Shown: piece after piece, positions 36,267 through 47,523 of the stretch | Numbering within the stretch: position 1 is the first letter of the stretch | Layout of the letters: every line of letters starts with the position of its first letter | DNA from: Curvularia sp. ZM96 | Lineage: Eukaryota > Ascomycota > Dothideomycetes > Pleosporales > Pleosporaceae | DNA: 64,000 nucleotides | Assembly: GCA_022457065.1 (NCBI GenBank) | Contig: JAJGBQ010000002.1 | Span: 4,092,001-4,156,000 of the forward strand | Direction of reading: 5' to 3' | Program-made: the position numbers and the translations under genes | The notes under the pieces: generated by a model | What the model was told of the DNA's origin: nothing | Database searches by the model: none | What the model saw: the letters and a program-made list of their open reading frames with translations, nothing else

Positions 36267-37187
36267 ATGACTGTACCAGAGCCTTCCTTCTCAGCGCCTA
36301 CACAGACCATCAAATGCCATGGCTTGGTAAGGATACTTTCGCCTGACCGCAACTTGACGACTGACTGTGTATAGCTGTTCGACATGGAGTGGGTGATTCG
36401 TCTGATATCTTGGCAATCATAGCTAAACTTGATAGTGGCACCATCATCGACTCGACAGTCGCTATTGAACACATGTGGCACAAGTAGGTATTGTGGCAAG
36501 AGAGGCACAGACTTAAGCTGACATGTATACCGCCAGGATTGGGAAGGAGATTGGGGTCGCTCCTGAGGTGATACTGGCAAGCTCACACGGCCGGAGATCG
36601 ATGGATACCCTTAACCTGTATGAGCCGAAGCTCGCCAACTGGGAGTGTGAGTAGTACAAGACAGGTTCTGGCGGAAGCCCTGGACTGACGACACAGATAT
36701 TTGCCATGTGGAAGGGCAGGTGCCCAAGGAGTTTGGGCAGGATGCCGTCGAGATCCCCGGATCGCGTGCATTGCTGGACCGGCTGGAGGAAGAGGCGGTT
36801 CCATGGTGCATCGTGACCTCAGGGACGCGGCCGCTTGTCCAAGGATGGCTTGATGTGATGAAGCTGGCGCATCCCAAGAACCTGGTAACGGCGGAAGACG
36901 TGCTGAACGGCAAGCCGGACCCGACGTGCTACCGAATGGGCGCGGAGAAGCTTGAACTCAAGGAACAGAAGCCGTCGATTATTGTGTTTGAGGATGCACC
37001 GGCGGGCATCCGGTCAGGCAAGGCGGCCGGGTACACGGTGGTGGCCCTGCACACATCGCACACGCTGCAGCAGCTGGTAGAGGCCGGGCCGGATTACATT
37101 GTTCAAGACATGCGGAGCGTCACGCTTCACTCATGGGACAAGACGACGGGAGAGGGTGAGATTAAGATTGCAGAGGCGTTAGTGTAG
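36267..37187 (+). CDS. HAD-family phosphatase, glycerol-3-phosphatase (GPP1)-like
   Basis: I predict 240 aa in five exons: 36267-36326, 36375-36388 (14 nt), 36436-36483, 36537-36646 and 36697-37187. The micro-exon is required to build the motif LFDMDGTIIDST (motif I nucleophile and acid/base aspartates). Motif II is IVTSGT, the motif III lysine is in NGKPDP, and motif IV is FEDAPAGIRSGKAAG. The cap region SHGRRSIDTLNLYEP and VEGQVPKEFGQDAVEIPG follows yeast Gpp1/Rhr2 closely. Gpp enzymes dephosphorylate glycerol-3-phosphate to make glycerol under osmotic stress. A related 2-deoxyglucose-6-phosphatase activity (Dog1) is an alternative. There is no targeting signal, so it is probably cytosolic. 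Confidence 0.85.
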
Positions 37188-38296
37188 GCGACGAGTTGTA
37201 GTGTCATGACGCCGTCCCGCTCACGTGAGGGGGGGTTTTGGTTTGAGTGGCAGTCAGTCCCGTGGCCGTGCTTACTGTGCAGTTTGTTCTTTCGTCGGTG
37301 TCGTGGTGTGCAGAATGTATGTATGTGGCGTTACTCAGCTACAGTCAGACGTGCAGGCGAGTATGTATTGAGGGTAGGCGAGGGGCCATGGTAGAGTACC
37401 AGTAGACGCATGGTGGAGTGGACGCATGCACATAGCCTGGGCGGGCAGGGCAGGGCCCAAGGCGGCCTAGCGTCGGTATTCGACTCAGTTGGCCTGAGCG
37501 AGCCCACGGACAGCGATGCCGCCGCCCCGCCAAACATTCGGTGCCTGTCGCCCGCCGCCAAGTCGTTTGAACCTACTCCAAACTAGTCGTGCTCGTTGCA
37601 AACTACTAGGCCTACGACGTGCGCCCAACTGCCGACCGTGTCGCACCACGCCCGCCGCCGTCGACGCCTGCCCTCTTTGTTGTCCGAACTGACGTCTTGG
37701 AGTGCAGTAGCTCGTCATGCCGTCACTCTGTACACACCACTCCACCCTGACTCACTCTACTCAGAATGGGGCATCTCATGCGATGCGACACCACGCAGTG
37801 CTTCGGCAAGCCCAAAGAGGCTAGCTCGGCTTATTGGGCAAGGCTGGCGAATGAATGCTGAGTCGAGAGGTCGCTGGGACGAGTAGGACAGGGCGCGCCA
37901 GGGCCATTTTGGGTCCCGTCGAATGGTGGTACTGAAGGGGCCCCCTTTGGTTGCTGCAAGGTACGCGCAGGAGGCATAATAGCAGCCATGTAGGCCGAAT
38001 GGACGCAGCGACATGGCGAGGAGCAGACGAGGGGCGTGATGTGCCCCCCTTGGCCGTGCGCGGAGGGATGACATTGGACGACGACGCAGCAGCTGCCAGG
38101 GCGTGTCTCGGGCCGGCGGCGGTTGCCAGAGGGCTGGCAGTGGTCGGCGAGTCGTGAAGAGCAGCATGGTGGGCAGCACGACGTTCAGACGACACAGGCG
38201 GGCTGTCGACGCCACCAGCTCCCCCAGGCGGCCAGGAAGCAGACACGCGAGCCGGCCGGCCACGTTGAAGCCACGCCGCGGGCTAGCTGGCGTTGA

Positions 38297-38351
38297 TGGG
38301 CGTGGGCGTGGGCGTAGGCGTGGGCTCAGGTGCAGGCGTAGGCGTAGGCGC
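38297..38351 (+). repeat. GGGCGT-type tandem repeat
   Basis: About eight imperfect GGCGTG/GGCGTA hexamers occur in a row. The plus strand is G-rich and could form a G-quadruplex. It lies upstream of the homeobox gene. Confidence 0.6.
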
Positions 38352-39303
38352 ACAGTTTTCTGACAAGGGCCGTGGGTTGATGAGAGGAGAGGAGGGTGTA
38401 TCATGGATATTACTTGCAGCCAGACCAGAACAGACCATATTCTCCGAACGGGGGTCGGCGTGGCCCAAGCTGCAGCAGCGCATCGTATCAGCCTGTGGGA
38501 CACTGCTCTCCCGCCCTTGCCCGGGCGCATCACAGCCGCCGCGGTGCTGTATCTGCCACAGTACAGAGGAGAGGGAGGGAGCGGTCCCTGGTACGCGGTG
38601 GCTGGCCGGGCGGACGGCCAATCAGCCCGTGGGGTTGTTGAAGCGCCGGGCCAGCGTGCAGCGTCGGGCGGCGTGCCAGCAGCCAGGCACATGCACACGC
38701 ACCCGCGCACCGCACGGCGCCGGCAGGGCAGGGCGAGCAGCCAGGCAGGCCGAACGACTGCAACGCGCGTGGTGCGCTGGCGGAGACAGAGAGCGTCGCG
38801 GAATGCGAGGCAGAGGGGGCTAGGCTATTTTTGACGCTGCCTGCACGGCGGGCGGGGGTTCGGTGGCTGAGCACGTTTGGCAGGCCCAGCAGCCCGCACC
38901 GCAACAGCCAGGCCAGGACGCCCCAGGCCGCCCCAAGGCCGGCCAGCACCAGCACCAGCACCAGACGACCAGCACCGGCAGACGCACCCACGCACGCGCG
39001 CCGCCGCCTAGCTCCCACCAAGCACCCCATCGTCCCTGTCCGTCCTTCTTCCCCGTCTCGTCTCGCATCGTATCGCATCGCCTCGCCTCTCGCTTCGTGC
39101 CTTTTTGCTACCGCGCGCTCGCGCTGGATTCTCTCGTTTCCCAGTCTTGCCGTCCAGGACATAGCGCTGCCCGCCCCTCGCCTCGCTGCTGCCGTCATTG
39201 TCGCTCGCTACTCGTCTGCCCCCGTGTGCTGGTGCTGCCCGCGTATCCGTGCCCGCTCAACGCATATCCTGCCTATCGCCTGAACCCCAGGAACGCCTAT
39301 CGC

Positions 39304-39335
39304 CTGCTGCTGCTACTGCTGCTGCTGCTGCTACT
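39304..39335 (+). repeat. CTG/CTA trinucleotide repeat
   Basis: About ten CTG or CTA triplets lie 130 bases upstream of the homeobox ATG, probably in the 5' leader. Confidence 0.7.
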
Positions 39336-39468
39336 ACGACTCTCCCTGTTACTGCTCCCGCTGCTACGCCTGCTACCACGCCCATCCTCCCTTGTATCCT
39401 CCCTCGCATCCGCCGCGGCCGCCGCGCCCTGCCCTCGCCCGCCCTGCTTCGTCGCTGGACGCGGCACC

Positions 39469-41861
39469 ATGGACTCCACCGCCGCCTCGACCGCCGCACC
39501 GCCTGCCCCCAAACCGCCTGGCAGCGATGTCAAGCCGCGCCTCACAAAGGACCAGCATGACATCCTCGAGCAGCATTTCCTTGCCCAGCACAAGCCCAGC
39601 ACCAATGTCAAGAAGGAGTTCGCGACCCGCCTTGGCGTCCCCCTCGACAAGATCAATGCGAGTCGTCCCCGTCACACGCTGTATCCCGCAAAGCATGGCT
39701 AACCTAGCTGCAGAACTGGTTCCAGAACCGCCGGGCAAAGGTCAAGCAAGACCGCAAGAAGCTCATGAACCAATACAACATGACCATGAACCTGCCGTTT
39801 GCCCAGCCCCACGGCATGCCTATGGACTACGCCCATGTCCCAGAACAGCAGCAACCTCACATGCTCATGCAGCCAGACTACTACTCGGCAGCAAACATAA
39901 GCCCTGCGACTATGCCTGTCCAGCCTGGTGAAGGCCCATCTGCCCTCGACCTCGGTCCCCAGATGTCGCAGCACCAGCAACCACCACCGCCCCAGCAACA
40001 GCACCAGCAACAACCACAGCAGCACCATCTCCAGCCGCACCCACAGCACCCTCAGCAACAACAGCCACAGCAACAATACGACATGCTCCAATACATTCCC
40101 GAGGCCAATCGCTCCGCCTATCGCCCTAATGATCTAATGAACTCCATCATGGCCGCGACTAACGGTGCGTACCTGCACAACAGCGGCATGCCGGCCAGTG
40201 CCCAAGAGCCCGACTTCCCATATGACACCACTGGACTGTCCAATGGATTCTCTGGCGACCTTGCCTTTAGTGTCCCTGCGCCAATGTCTGGCGACTTGGC
40301 TCCCTCGCACCCTGAATTCGATAACTTTGCCGACTTCCAAGTAGACTACTCGGCCATCACGGCTGCTAATAACACCAACTCGAGCGCACCAGAGGCCCAG
40401 CAAAGCGCAGCGTCCATCTCCTCGGGCGCTTCCCCCTACAACGGCACTCAATCTTCTGCTACTACTCAGTCTCCCAGCGGGCCTACACCACCATCCATTG
40501 CCTCGCTGAATTCCGTCTACACCGGCTGGACAGAGGACCCCAACGCACTGGCCCAACCCAAGCAGGCTGAGGAACCAGAGGACCAGTTTGCGCCTTACAA
40601 CATTAACCAGGCATCCGCCTCGGAACAGACACTTCCCTTCTGGCCCCAGGATGGATCCGGTCAAATGTACATGAACACCGGCTTCTACGAGCAGATGAAC
40701 TCTTCTGCAAGTGCCATTATGACTACACCGGAGCACACGCGCAGACTCAGTGCCGCGCCTTCTGACCTCGATATCCCATTGCACTTCCGTGAGGATGCCT
40801 TTGCCCGCAGGAACTCTTCCACAAGCAACCTGGCCACCAACATGGACGCGATACACATTAGGAACACCACGCCAGAGGGTTTCCCGCCTGTAGATCAGTC
40901 TTCGAGTATCGCGGCAAGGCGACAGAAGCGCCCAATCAACCTCAGCTCGACCGCAATGCGCAGCGCCTCGTATTCTGCTCCCATGCCATCGCCAGGGGGC
41001 GGCAACAACGACAAGGTCATCCGCAGGATCCGCTCAACTGGTATTGCAAATGTTGGCGGCCGCGTCCAAAAGTCACAGCCCGGCTCAGCACAGCGTTCGC
41101 CCATGGCTATGAGCTTCTCCGAGGCTGCGGCATCACCCAAGTTTGCGCGAACATTTTCCACCTCGAGCACGACCACGGTAGGTCAAGGCGGCAGTCTGGC
41201 ACCACCGACCCCGTTGACTCCGCAGGATTTTGGCAATTACTGGGGTGGGGCTGCGGTAATCAGGCCACACTCGGCCATGCCTGATCACAACAGTCCAGAG
41301 AGCATGCACACGAATTGGTCCTCGGATCCGGCTGGAAACGTCATTGCCAAGACCACCTCGCCGCCCTCCATGTCCACAGATCTGCAAGCTCGCTTTGCCA
41401 ACGATGCGCTGTATCGTGACACGCCACCGCAATCGGCTCCCCCCACGCAGCAAAACTTTGGCCGGTCACCTTATGTGCAGCAGCCTCAGATGCGCTCTGG
41501 CTTTCACTCAACAACCGATCTCACCATCCAACAGCCCAAGCCGTCGCATTTCAGGAGACCGTCACTACCCGTCGAGTCTGCGCAGAATCAACCAGATGAC
41601 GGCAGCTTGCAATACATGCCTCCTGGCAACATGAACTATGACGACTACAAAGACTTGTCCCTCAGCGGCATCCACCACAATGTTCCTTTTGCGCCTCAGG
41701 TCTCCGCCATGCCCGATTTTCTAGTCCACCAGTACAACCCACCCCAGGGAGGAGGCGGCAACAACCCCGCACAAGGAAACTTTATGCGCCGACCAAACGA
41801 ACCCCAGCCCAAAAGCTACATTTTCGCCAACCAAGGACCAGGAGATTTCGGCGGACAATAG
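39469..41861 (+). CDS. Homeobox transcription factor
   Basis: I predict 778 aa in two exons: 39469-39657 and 39714-41861. The homeodomain is at residues about 20-79. It starts KPRLTKDQHDILEQHF and its recognition helix is NNWFQNRRAKVKQDRKK, with the invariant W, F, N and R residues. The intron falls inside the homeodomain after LDKIN. It needs a GC donor (AAT|GCGAGT) with a good branch site (GCTAAC) and CAG acceptor, because no GT donor restores the helix. After the homeodomain come a Q/H/P-rich stretch (about 147-190) and a long disordered S/P/T/N-rich tail. It is likely a nuclear developmental regulator. The homeodomain may be of the HTF1/HOX2 conidiation type, but I cannot confirm that by eye. 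The ATG has the context ACCATGG. Confidence 0.85.
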
Positions 41862-43501
41862 TAAAAACGTACATGATTTCCCATTGAGCTCTCTCATCGC
41901 CGCGTCTCACAAATAACCTTCTTATTATACCCCAGCTCTTTGCTCCGACCTTGTTTGTTTGCTCGACCCCAACGGTCCTTTTGGAGCAACCCAACCTTTC
42001 CTCACATCTGTCTCGAGGCTCCGTTTTCGGCATCGTCTAATCCGCTGCCATCTCTCTCTCTCTGTCTCTCTCGTTAAGGGGGACTGTAATGAATCTAGGA
42101 AACAAGGCGTTTTTTCTTGTCTTGACAATCATGGCGGAGTTAAAAGCGCACAATTTCGTTCCTGGATACTAATGTCTTGGAGCCACTGTATTTTTTAGGT
42201 CTGTCTGTTTGCGTTTTGGATTTTTTTCCTTGTTCAATTGTTGGAAAAGGGCCTTTTTACTCGCTCGCCATAATTGGTCTATCTGTCTGTTTTTTTTTTT
42301 TGGCTGTTGTACATGGTCTATCTGCGATTGACTTGGATACATTCTTGGCAGTCGTCAAGTTTGAGGCGTATTTTGGAAGATAATGAAAGCACATGTGTGT
42401 AGGATGTTTGAGGCAGACATTTTGCTGTGTTGTGTACTATCATCATACGTCTATCCAGTTGTTCCAATATCTACCGAAGCATAGGAATGCAAGGGAAAAG
42501 AGGAATCCATCTATCCAGCATGTGCATATTCTGACTTGCAGTCGTGATCCCACTGATCCCGTTTACTTGCAAAAGAGCCCGCAATTAGTGTGTTGGTTAG
42601 CAAACGGCGCTTGGTCAATCCCATATTTCTTTTTCTCTCTCCACCTTTGCTTTTTCACGCCGCAACGCAACGGCGCTTACATCTGCATCTCTCTATTCCA
42701 TTCCATTCTACTCCTTCTTTCTTTTTATGCTAACACATGCCACATCTTCTTTTTTCCCCATCGCTTCCCCGTAGCCACCACCACAACGCACTGGTGCCGC
42801 CAGCCAGGGGGTGTTGTAAAGGCGGAAAAGCCCACAAAAAAAAAAGCTGAGGTGACTAGCCCCTGAGCCTCTGCATACACGGAGGGAAAGCCCATCGGAG
42901 CCAGTCAGCCAGCCAACCAGCCCCAGCGCAACGAAGCCGGTTTACCCGATGAGCTAACTACGTAGCGAAGCTCGACGGTGGGTATGTATGCCTAGCGGGA
43001 AGGCGGGAAGGAAGAGCAAGGGGGAGGGAAGTGATGTCATAGATGATAGATGGCAATGTGAGACTTTCTCTTGTATCTCGGAGGAGGAAAGATAGAGTGT
43101 TTTTTGTTCTTATTTTTGGCTACCTACAGTCGAGTACAAAGCGTAAGATGTATGTATGTAGAGTCAACAAACAGCAAGAAGAGAGACAAAAAAGGAAGAG
43201 AGGAGAAAGAGAGAGGCCTTGCCAACGTCCCGCACTCGGCCCTTTTTCTCTCTCAAGGATTTCTTTTTTGTCCTCCTTTCTGACAGTGTGTAAACTGACT
43301 GCTGTTTTGTTGTGTCTTTTACTCCCTTGTCTTTGAGACGGCTTCTTTTTCTGTCTTCTTACCGCGGGCGTTGTTGTTGTTTTTTACCGGAGGAACGCGC
43401 GATGCAAGCATGTAAGTAACACAACATGGCGCAATAGTAGTGCGCATAGGGGGCAGGGAGGAGAGTTTTAAGCTAAACCCCGGTATTTTACCTAATCGTT
43501 C

Positions 43502-43518
43502 CTAGCTAGCTAGCTAGC
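43502..43518. repeat. CTAG tetranucleotide repeat
   Basis: Four consecutive CTAG units form a perfect palindromic microsatellite. Confidence 0.8.
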
Positions 43519-43599
43519 CACGGTATACACATGTAGCACAAAAAAAAACAGGGGAGAAGGGAGTAGATTTGGAATGTTGTAGTCTACGCCGGCATCTTG

Positions 43600-43629
43600 T
43601 TTTTTTTTTTTTTTTTTGGGGGGGGGGGG
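43600..43629. repeat. Homopolymer junction T18/G12
   Basis: Eighteen T are directly followed by twelve G. The exact length is prone to sequencing error. Confidence 0.8.
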
Positions 43630-44699
43630 TTCTTTGGCGCGGGATAGCGGGACAAGCGGGATAAGCAGAAGAAGAAAAGGTAGAAAGATGGATGATGGAG
43701 AAGGAGACGGAAGGAAGCGGAGTTTGTTGGAAAGAAAGAAAACAAGCATGTCGAAGGCGGACATGGAAAAAAAAAGTAGTGAGTTAGGGGTTTACTTTTT
43801 TTTTCCTCTCTTCCTCTCTTTCGCCCACGCCGCGAGAGCTGGAAAAACAGTGCGTGGAATACTAGCTAGTGGGCGTCCAAACACGGGTGTACCTGAACTA
43901 GGTCTTCCCCTTTTTGTTTGGCTATTTCCTTTTTCGCGGTTTGCTTCCTTCCCGCCGCTTGTTTGCGCTTTTTTCTCAACCTTCTCGGGTCTAAACTTTG
44001 TGCTGTACGCTATTATGAAAGGCATGGAAAAGAAAAGCTGGACATGTTGCTGTTGCTGTTCACACTAGGCGGAAGGCCTACCTCTTTTTTTTCTGAGTTG
44101 TTGTTCATGTCGGGTAGGAGGATAGTGCATCCGCGTGGAATATTTGTATGCAGGGGGGAAGTATAAGGGAGAGAGGGGACTGGAGGGGTGTTTTTGCGGC
44201 TGGCGGATGGAGAGGAAAGGCGTTGCATGTTGCACAACTAACTGTAGATCGCCGTCGTCGTAGTGCATTCAACTAGTTTTTTCGGGGTCCGCGGAGCAGC
44301 GAAAGGGACGAAAAGGGGTGTGGGATTGCCCGGTTGTTGCTTGGTCTGTTGTTTTCTTTGTGCTTTTGCTTGTTTTTGCTGTTTGTTCTGCTGGTCTTCT
44401 AGACTTGTTGTGTTTTTGCGTTTTTTTTATGTTTACTTGTTCTCAACGCAGTTCGTGCTAGTGAAGCTGATTTGGATCGTCGGTTTTGCGTGTTGTGTGC
44501 GACATTGGGATGCGCGGAGTCTTGTATGACGTGTGTGGTTGTTGGGGCAAGTTAATCTAGGTGTATCTGCTTGTAATGGGGGAAGAGATCGGGGATCCTG
44601 GGGTGGGAGACTGGAGTGATGTTTGTAGATCCTTTTTAAAAGGTGCTAGGGGAAGTTTAGGGGTCCGAGATGATATTGCTTGGAGTTCAACTAGTGTAA

Positions 44700-46170
44700 T
44701 GGGTAAGTGCTGGTGATACTATAAGAAGATTGGCATGTCTGTGGGCTGTACGTGGAAGGACACGTGCGAGGAAGATATCAGTAAGCAGTCAAATTCCACT
44801 ATAGGATTCGAGTTACTATACCATCACCAGCTATCATACAACAACTTCCCATCGACATAATTCTGCTCTTCTCCTGAGAACTAGAGAAGAGCCCCGAGTC
44901 TCTAGGTTATAACTGCCTTCTTGTTCTGTCCATAGCATGACTGTTTTACACGTCTTAGTTTATGTCGCATCTATGAGCCAAACTTGACATATCCAAACTC
45001 CCTCTATCTCTACTTTGCAGACCGAGAAACCTAAGCAGCATTCACTGTTAAACCTTACTCAAGCTTACTACTTTGACAGCAATCTCCATACTCTGGAATT
45101 AAAACCAGATAAAATAAACATCCATCTCATTGTTGAAGCATGTCCATATTTCCCACACCTACATCCTCTGAATTCTTCTGGTGGAAGTATCTAACCCGCA
45201 AGCCGAGCGCCTCCTACTTCTGTTGGTTGTGTTTCTGCGAGAATTTCTTACACTATTTTCTACCTGTCATTTCGCCCTCACTGACGTCGAAAACTTACCC
45301 ATCAGCTGCTTTCTCGCTCTAACTAGCGAATTATATCTTCCGCTGTCTAGCAAGTATATTAGTTCTTATTGCTAGTCTGCTTGTTTGTCTCGTACATTGA
45401 AGTAAATACTGTTGTACTGACAGGCTGGCTTTGCTTGCACTTCTACAAGAGCAGGGGCTTGATATGAGGGTAGGAACGGCAAGTTAGAACGTCTAGGCTA
45501 GATAATGATTAGAGAAGTTCTATAATCACTGGAGGAGGGTGATGTTTCAGGGGATGAGAGATAGTGCCAACGGGTGCAGGTATTGATTGGGACATAGTGA
45601 AGTGAGCTGGTAGTATGCTAAGACATGGCTACTGGCGGCATTGTGTGACAGGACGAGTGAGAAGCTTAGGAAGGTAAGATACGGTGAGCAAGTTGAGTTG
45701 TTGAAGGGTAGCTAGCTTTCGAGGTACATTGCGGTAGCGGTATACAGAATTTCTAGGGAGTGTCTTAGGCTAGGTAGTGGAGCTTGTATAGGTGAATAGA
45801 GAGGGGTTTATACTGGGTTAGCGTTTTAGCCAAATAAATTATTAAAGGGAGTTTCTAGAGCATTCATTACCTACTAGATATAGCCATTGCGGTCTTGGTA
45901 TGTACAGCTATAGTAGAGAGTCAAGTGAGAGATGCTGGGCATACTGAAGTGTTTCCCTAGTGGCACCTTTGTAATAGCTCTGGCTTGAAGGTAGGATTGT
46001 GAACTCACGACGCCCGTCTAGAGGAAATTCATGAACTTCGCATACCACTCTAGCAATGTTAGGGAGTCTGAAAGTGCACTGACGAAGCCTCCTGCATTGG
46101 CTGCGCTGTCTCCACTTCTCGCTGCTCGTCTGCTCAATCAAATAGAGGTTATGTATTTTCAAATCATCCT
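44700..46170. repeat. Possible RIP-degraded repeat remnant
   Basis: Parts of this tract show excess TpA. Hand counts give TpA 7 against ApT 5 in 45481-45540, and 8 against 3 in 45721-45780. In 45481-45540, CpA+TpG is 3 against 6 for ApC+GpT. Stops are frequent in all frames. This is the pattern left by repeat-induced point mutation in ascomycetes, but other lines (for example 45541-45600) do not show it. I found no terminal repeats or recognisable transposon protein. Confidence 0.3.
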
Positions 46171-46178
46171 GTTCTTTC

Positions 46179-46298
46179 ACATACGACCATAGGCGAAAAT
46201 CTCAAACTGGGTCCCGTCTGATCCCCGCACGTTAATCCTTCGACCGGCGGACTAGTAGTCAGGTGGGTGACCACTGGCGAATCCCCGCTGTCGTATGT
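46179..46298 (+). rRNA. 5S rRNA: 5S ribosomal RNA gene (dispersed, somewhat divergent)
   Basis: This 120-nt segment starts ACATACGACCATAGG and ends GTCGTATGT. The ends pair perfectly to form helix I. The 3' half has the highly conserved block with CTAGTAGTCAGGTGGGTGACC and GCGAATCCCCGCTGT, which includes the internal control region used by TFIIIA. T residues at 46298-46302 fit Pol III termination. The CCCGTCTGATC segment of loop B/helix III is present. The sides of helix II pair poorly by eye beyond CGAA/TTCG, so it could be a variant or a decaying copy. Single scattered 5S genes are normal in filamentous ascomycetes. Confidence 0.85.
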
Positions 46299-46579
46299 TT
46301 TTGAAGTTTTTTTGCACATGTGTGGTACAAGGAATACTAGATGTGAACGGTCATATGGGCTGGTTATGTTGCTAGGGAGATTGTGAATGGATGGGGGGTT
46401 AGGTTGTGAAAGACTTGTTTGGATGTTGTGATTTCAAAACACAAGACCGTGTGGATACCAAGGATGAAATGACGTGTTTTTTTTGTTACGATTCAAAGTA
46501 GAGCAAAAGCTGGTAGTATGTTTAGTCGATGTCTGACACAGCTCATATGTTATGTACATGTTTGCGTTGGACTGCCACG

Positions 46580-47523
46580 CTATTTCCTCACAACGGACCA
46601 CCACTTTGAAAAACGCATGATGCTCATGTCGTAGCCCTTCCACCAGCAGTAGACCCAGGAGATAGCCCAAGTCGAGCCCAAGATGACTGCGAGACCAACG
46701 AGGTTGGAGTTCTTCCAGGACCAAGGTTCTTGCCCCTGCACCAAGGAGACAGATTAGCTGCAAGCCCCAAGTTAACAGGCTGATTTTCAAAGTCTTACCT
46801 GAATACCACCAGGAATGCCCGCAAGACGTTTTTCAATATCCCCAGACATGGAGACAGCCTTAATGGAGTTGATCTCGAGACTGAATTCGCCTTCTTGGGC
46901 GCCAAAGAAACTGTTGCATCCATTAGCCACAAGGTCGGAGCATAGACGTAGGATCAATACCTCCTGGCCATAATACTGAATCGCTTCACACTCTCCGTGT
47001 TCAGCGGCTTCGTATCATTCTGCTCTCTACCGCGATACGTCGCCTTCATAGCATGCCAAGGCACAAACAGACTGAGCCCACTCTTCGAATCAAAGTCGTA
47101 CTCAAAGTTAATTGACGACTGCTCGCGACCATCCGGCATAGGCGGCAGCAGTTCATCCTTGAGTGTCAGCGTGTATCTTTTGCTGTCGACGCTGGCCAGG
47201 TCGAGAAAAATTCCGTCATAACTGGACAGGTCCCACGACCGGTTCTCGCCTGTGGTGCGCTGGCTGGCGAACCCGGCGCCTCCCAGCGTCTTGATGTCCA
47301 ACGTGCCGTGGAAACAGGCAGATGAGCCCGAGATAGTGAGGTACGACTGTGAAGAGCCGCCTCGCACACGGTCGTCGCTGGCGGTCCAGTCTGACGCGTT
47401 CCAACCTCTTTGGTCATGGAAAAAGTAATTAGCATGGTGTTTTTCATTGTATGAGGCTGGTGTAGCTGGAGGGCATACTTACACATCACCGCCAAAGAGC
47501 GTAAGTTCATTCTGCTTTGCCAT
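46580..47523 (-). CDS. CIA30-domain protein with a C-terminal membrane anchor
   Basis: I predict 251 aa in four exons: 47523-47483, 47407-46961, 46910-46799 and 46735-46580, all GT-AG and in phase. The protein opens with MAKQNELTLFGGDVGWNASDW. A CIA30/NDUFAF1-type beta-sandwich follows, with GGSSQSYLTI, FHGTLDIKTLGGAGFASQR, SYDGIFLDLASVDSKRYTLTLKDE and FVPWHAMKATYRGRE. The last exon adds one membrane segment (NLVGLAVILGSTWAISWVYCWW) and a short basic tail. CIA30 domains assist complex I assembly in mitochondria. The tail anchor here suggests an ER or mitochondrial membrane location and perhaps a different job. I see no N-terminal presequence. It is divergent from the DUF202 gene. Confidence 0.82.

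Larger units (their letters stand above)
37188..39468. other. GC-rich upstream region and leader of the homeobox gene
   Basis: This 2.3-kb region is strongly GC-rich between about 37.6 and 39.4 kb. That leaves long overlapping frames open on both strands, none of which looks like a protein. It holds GGGCGT-type repeats (38297-38351), CAGCAC repeats (about 38940-38965) and a CTG run (39304-39335). It is probably the promoter and long 5' leader of the homeobox gene. Confidence 0.5.
41862..46178. other. Long non-coding region downstream of the homeobox gene
   Basis: This 4.3-kb region has no supported gene. It holds a CT run (about 42050-42073), T runs, a CTAG run (43502-43518), a T18/G12 homopolymer junction (43600-43629), and from about 44700 an AT-richer stretch with many CTAG/TATAG words. 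The first several hundred bases are probably the 3' UTR. Confidence 0.5.

Noticed and set aside
37485..38834. Long overlapping frames on both strands (for example 317 codons minus, 176 codons plus)
   Set aside because: High GC leaves all frames open; the products are compositionally random, with no domains or consistent starts.
38530..39198. 222-codon minus-strand frame upstream of the homeobox gene
   Set aside because: It is an A/G/R-rich translation of GC-rich repeats, with no family signal.
40134..40856. 240-codon minus-strand frame inside the homeobox gene
   Set aside because: It is antisense to a well-supported coding exon.
45908..46180. 90-codon minus-strand frame ending beside the 5S gene
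   Set aside because: The sequence does not resemble any protein I know and lies in the RIP-like tract; it is probably chance.
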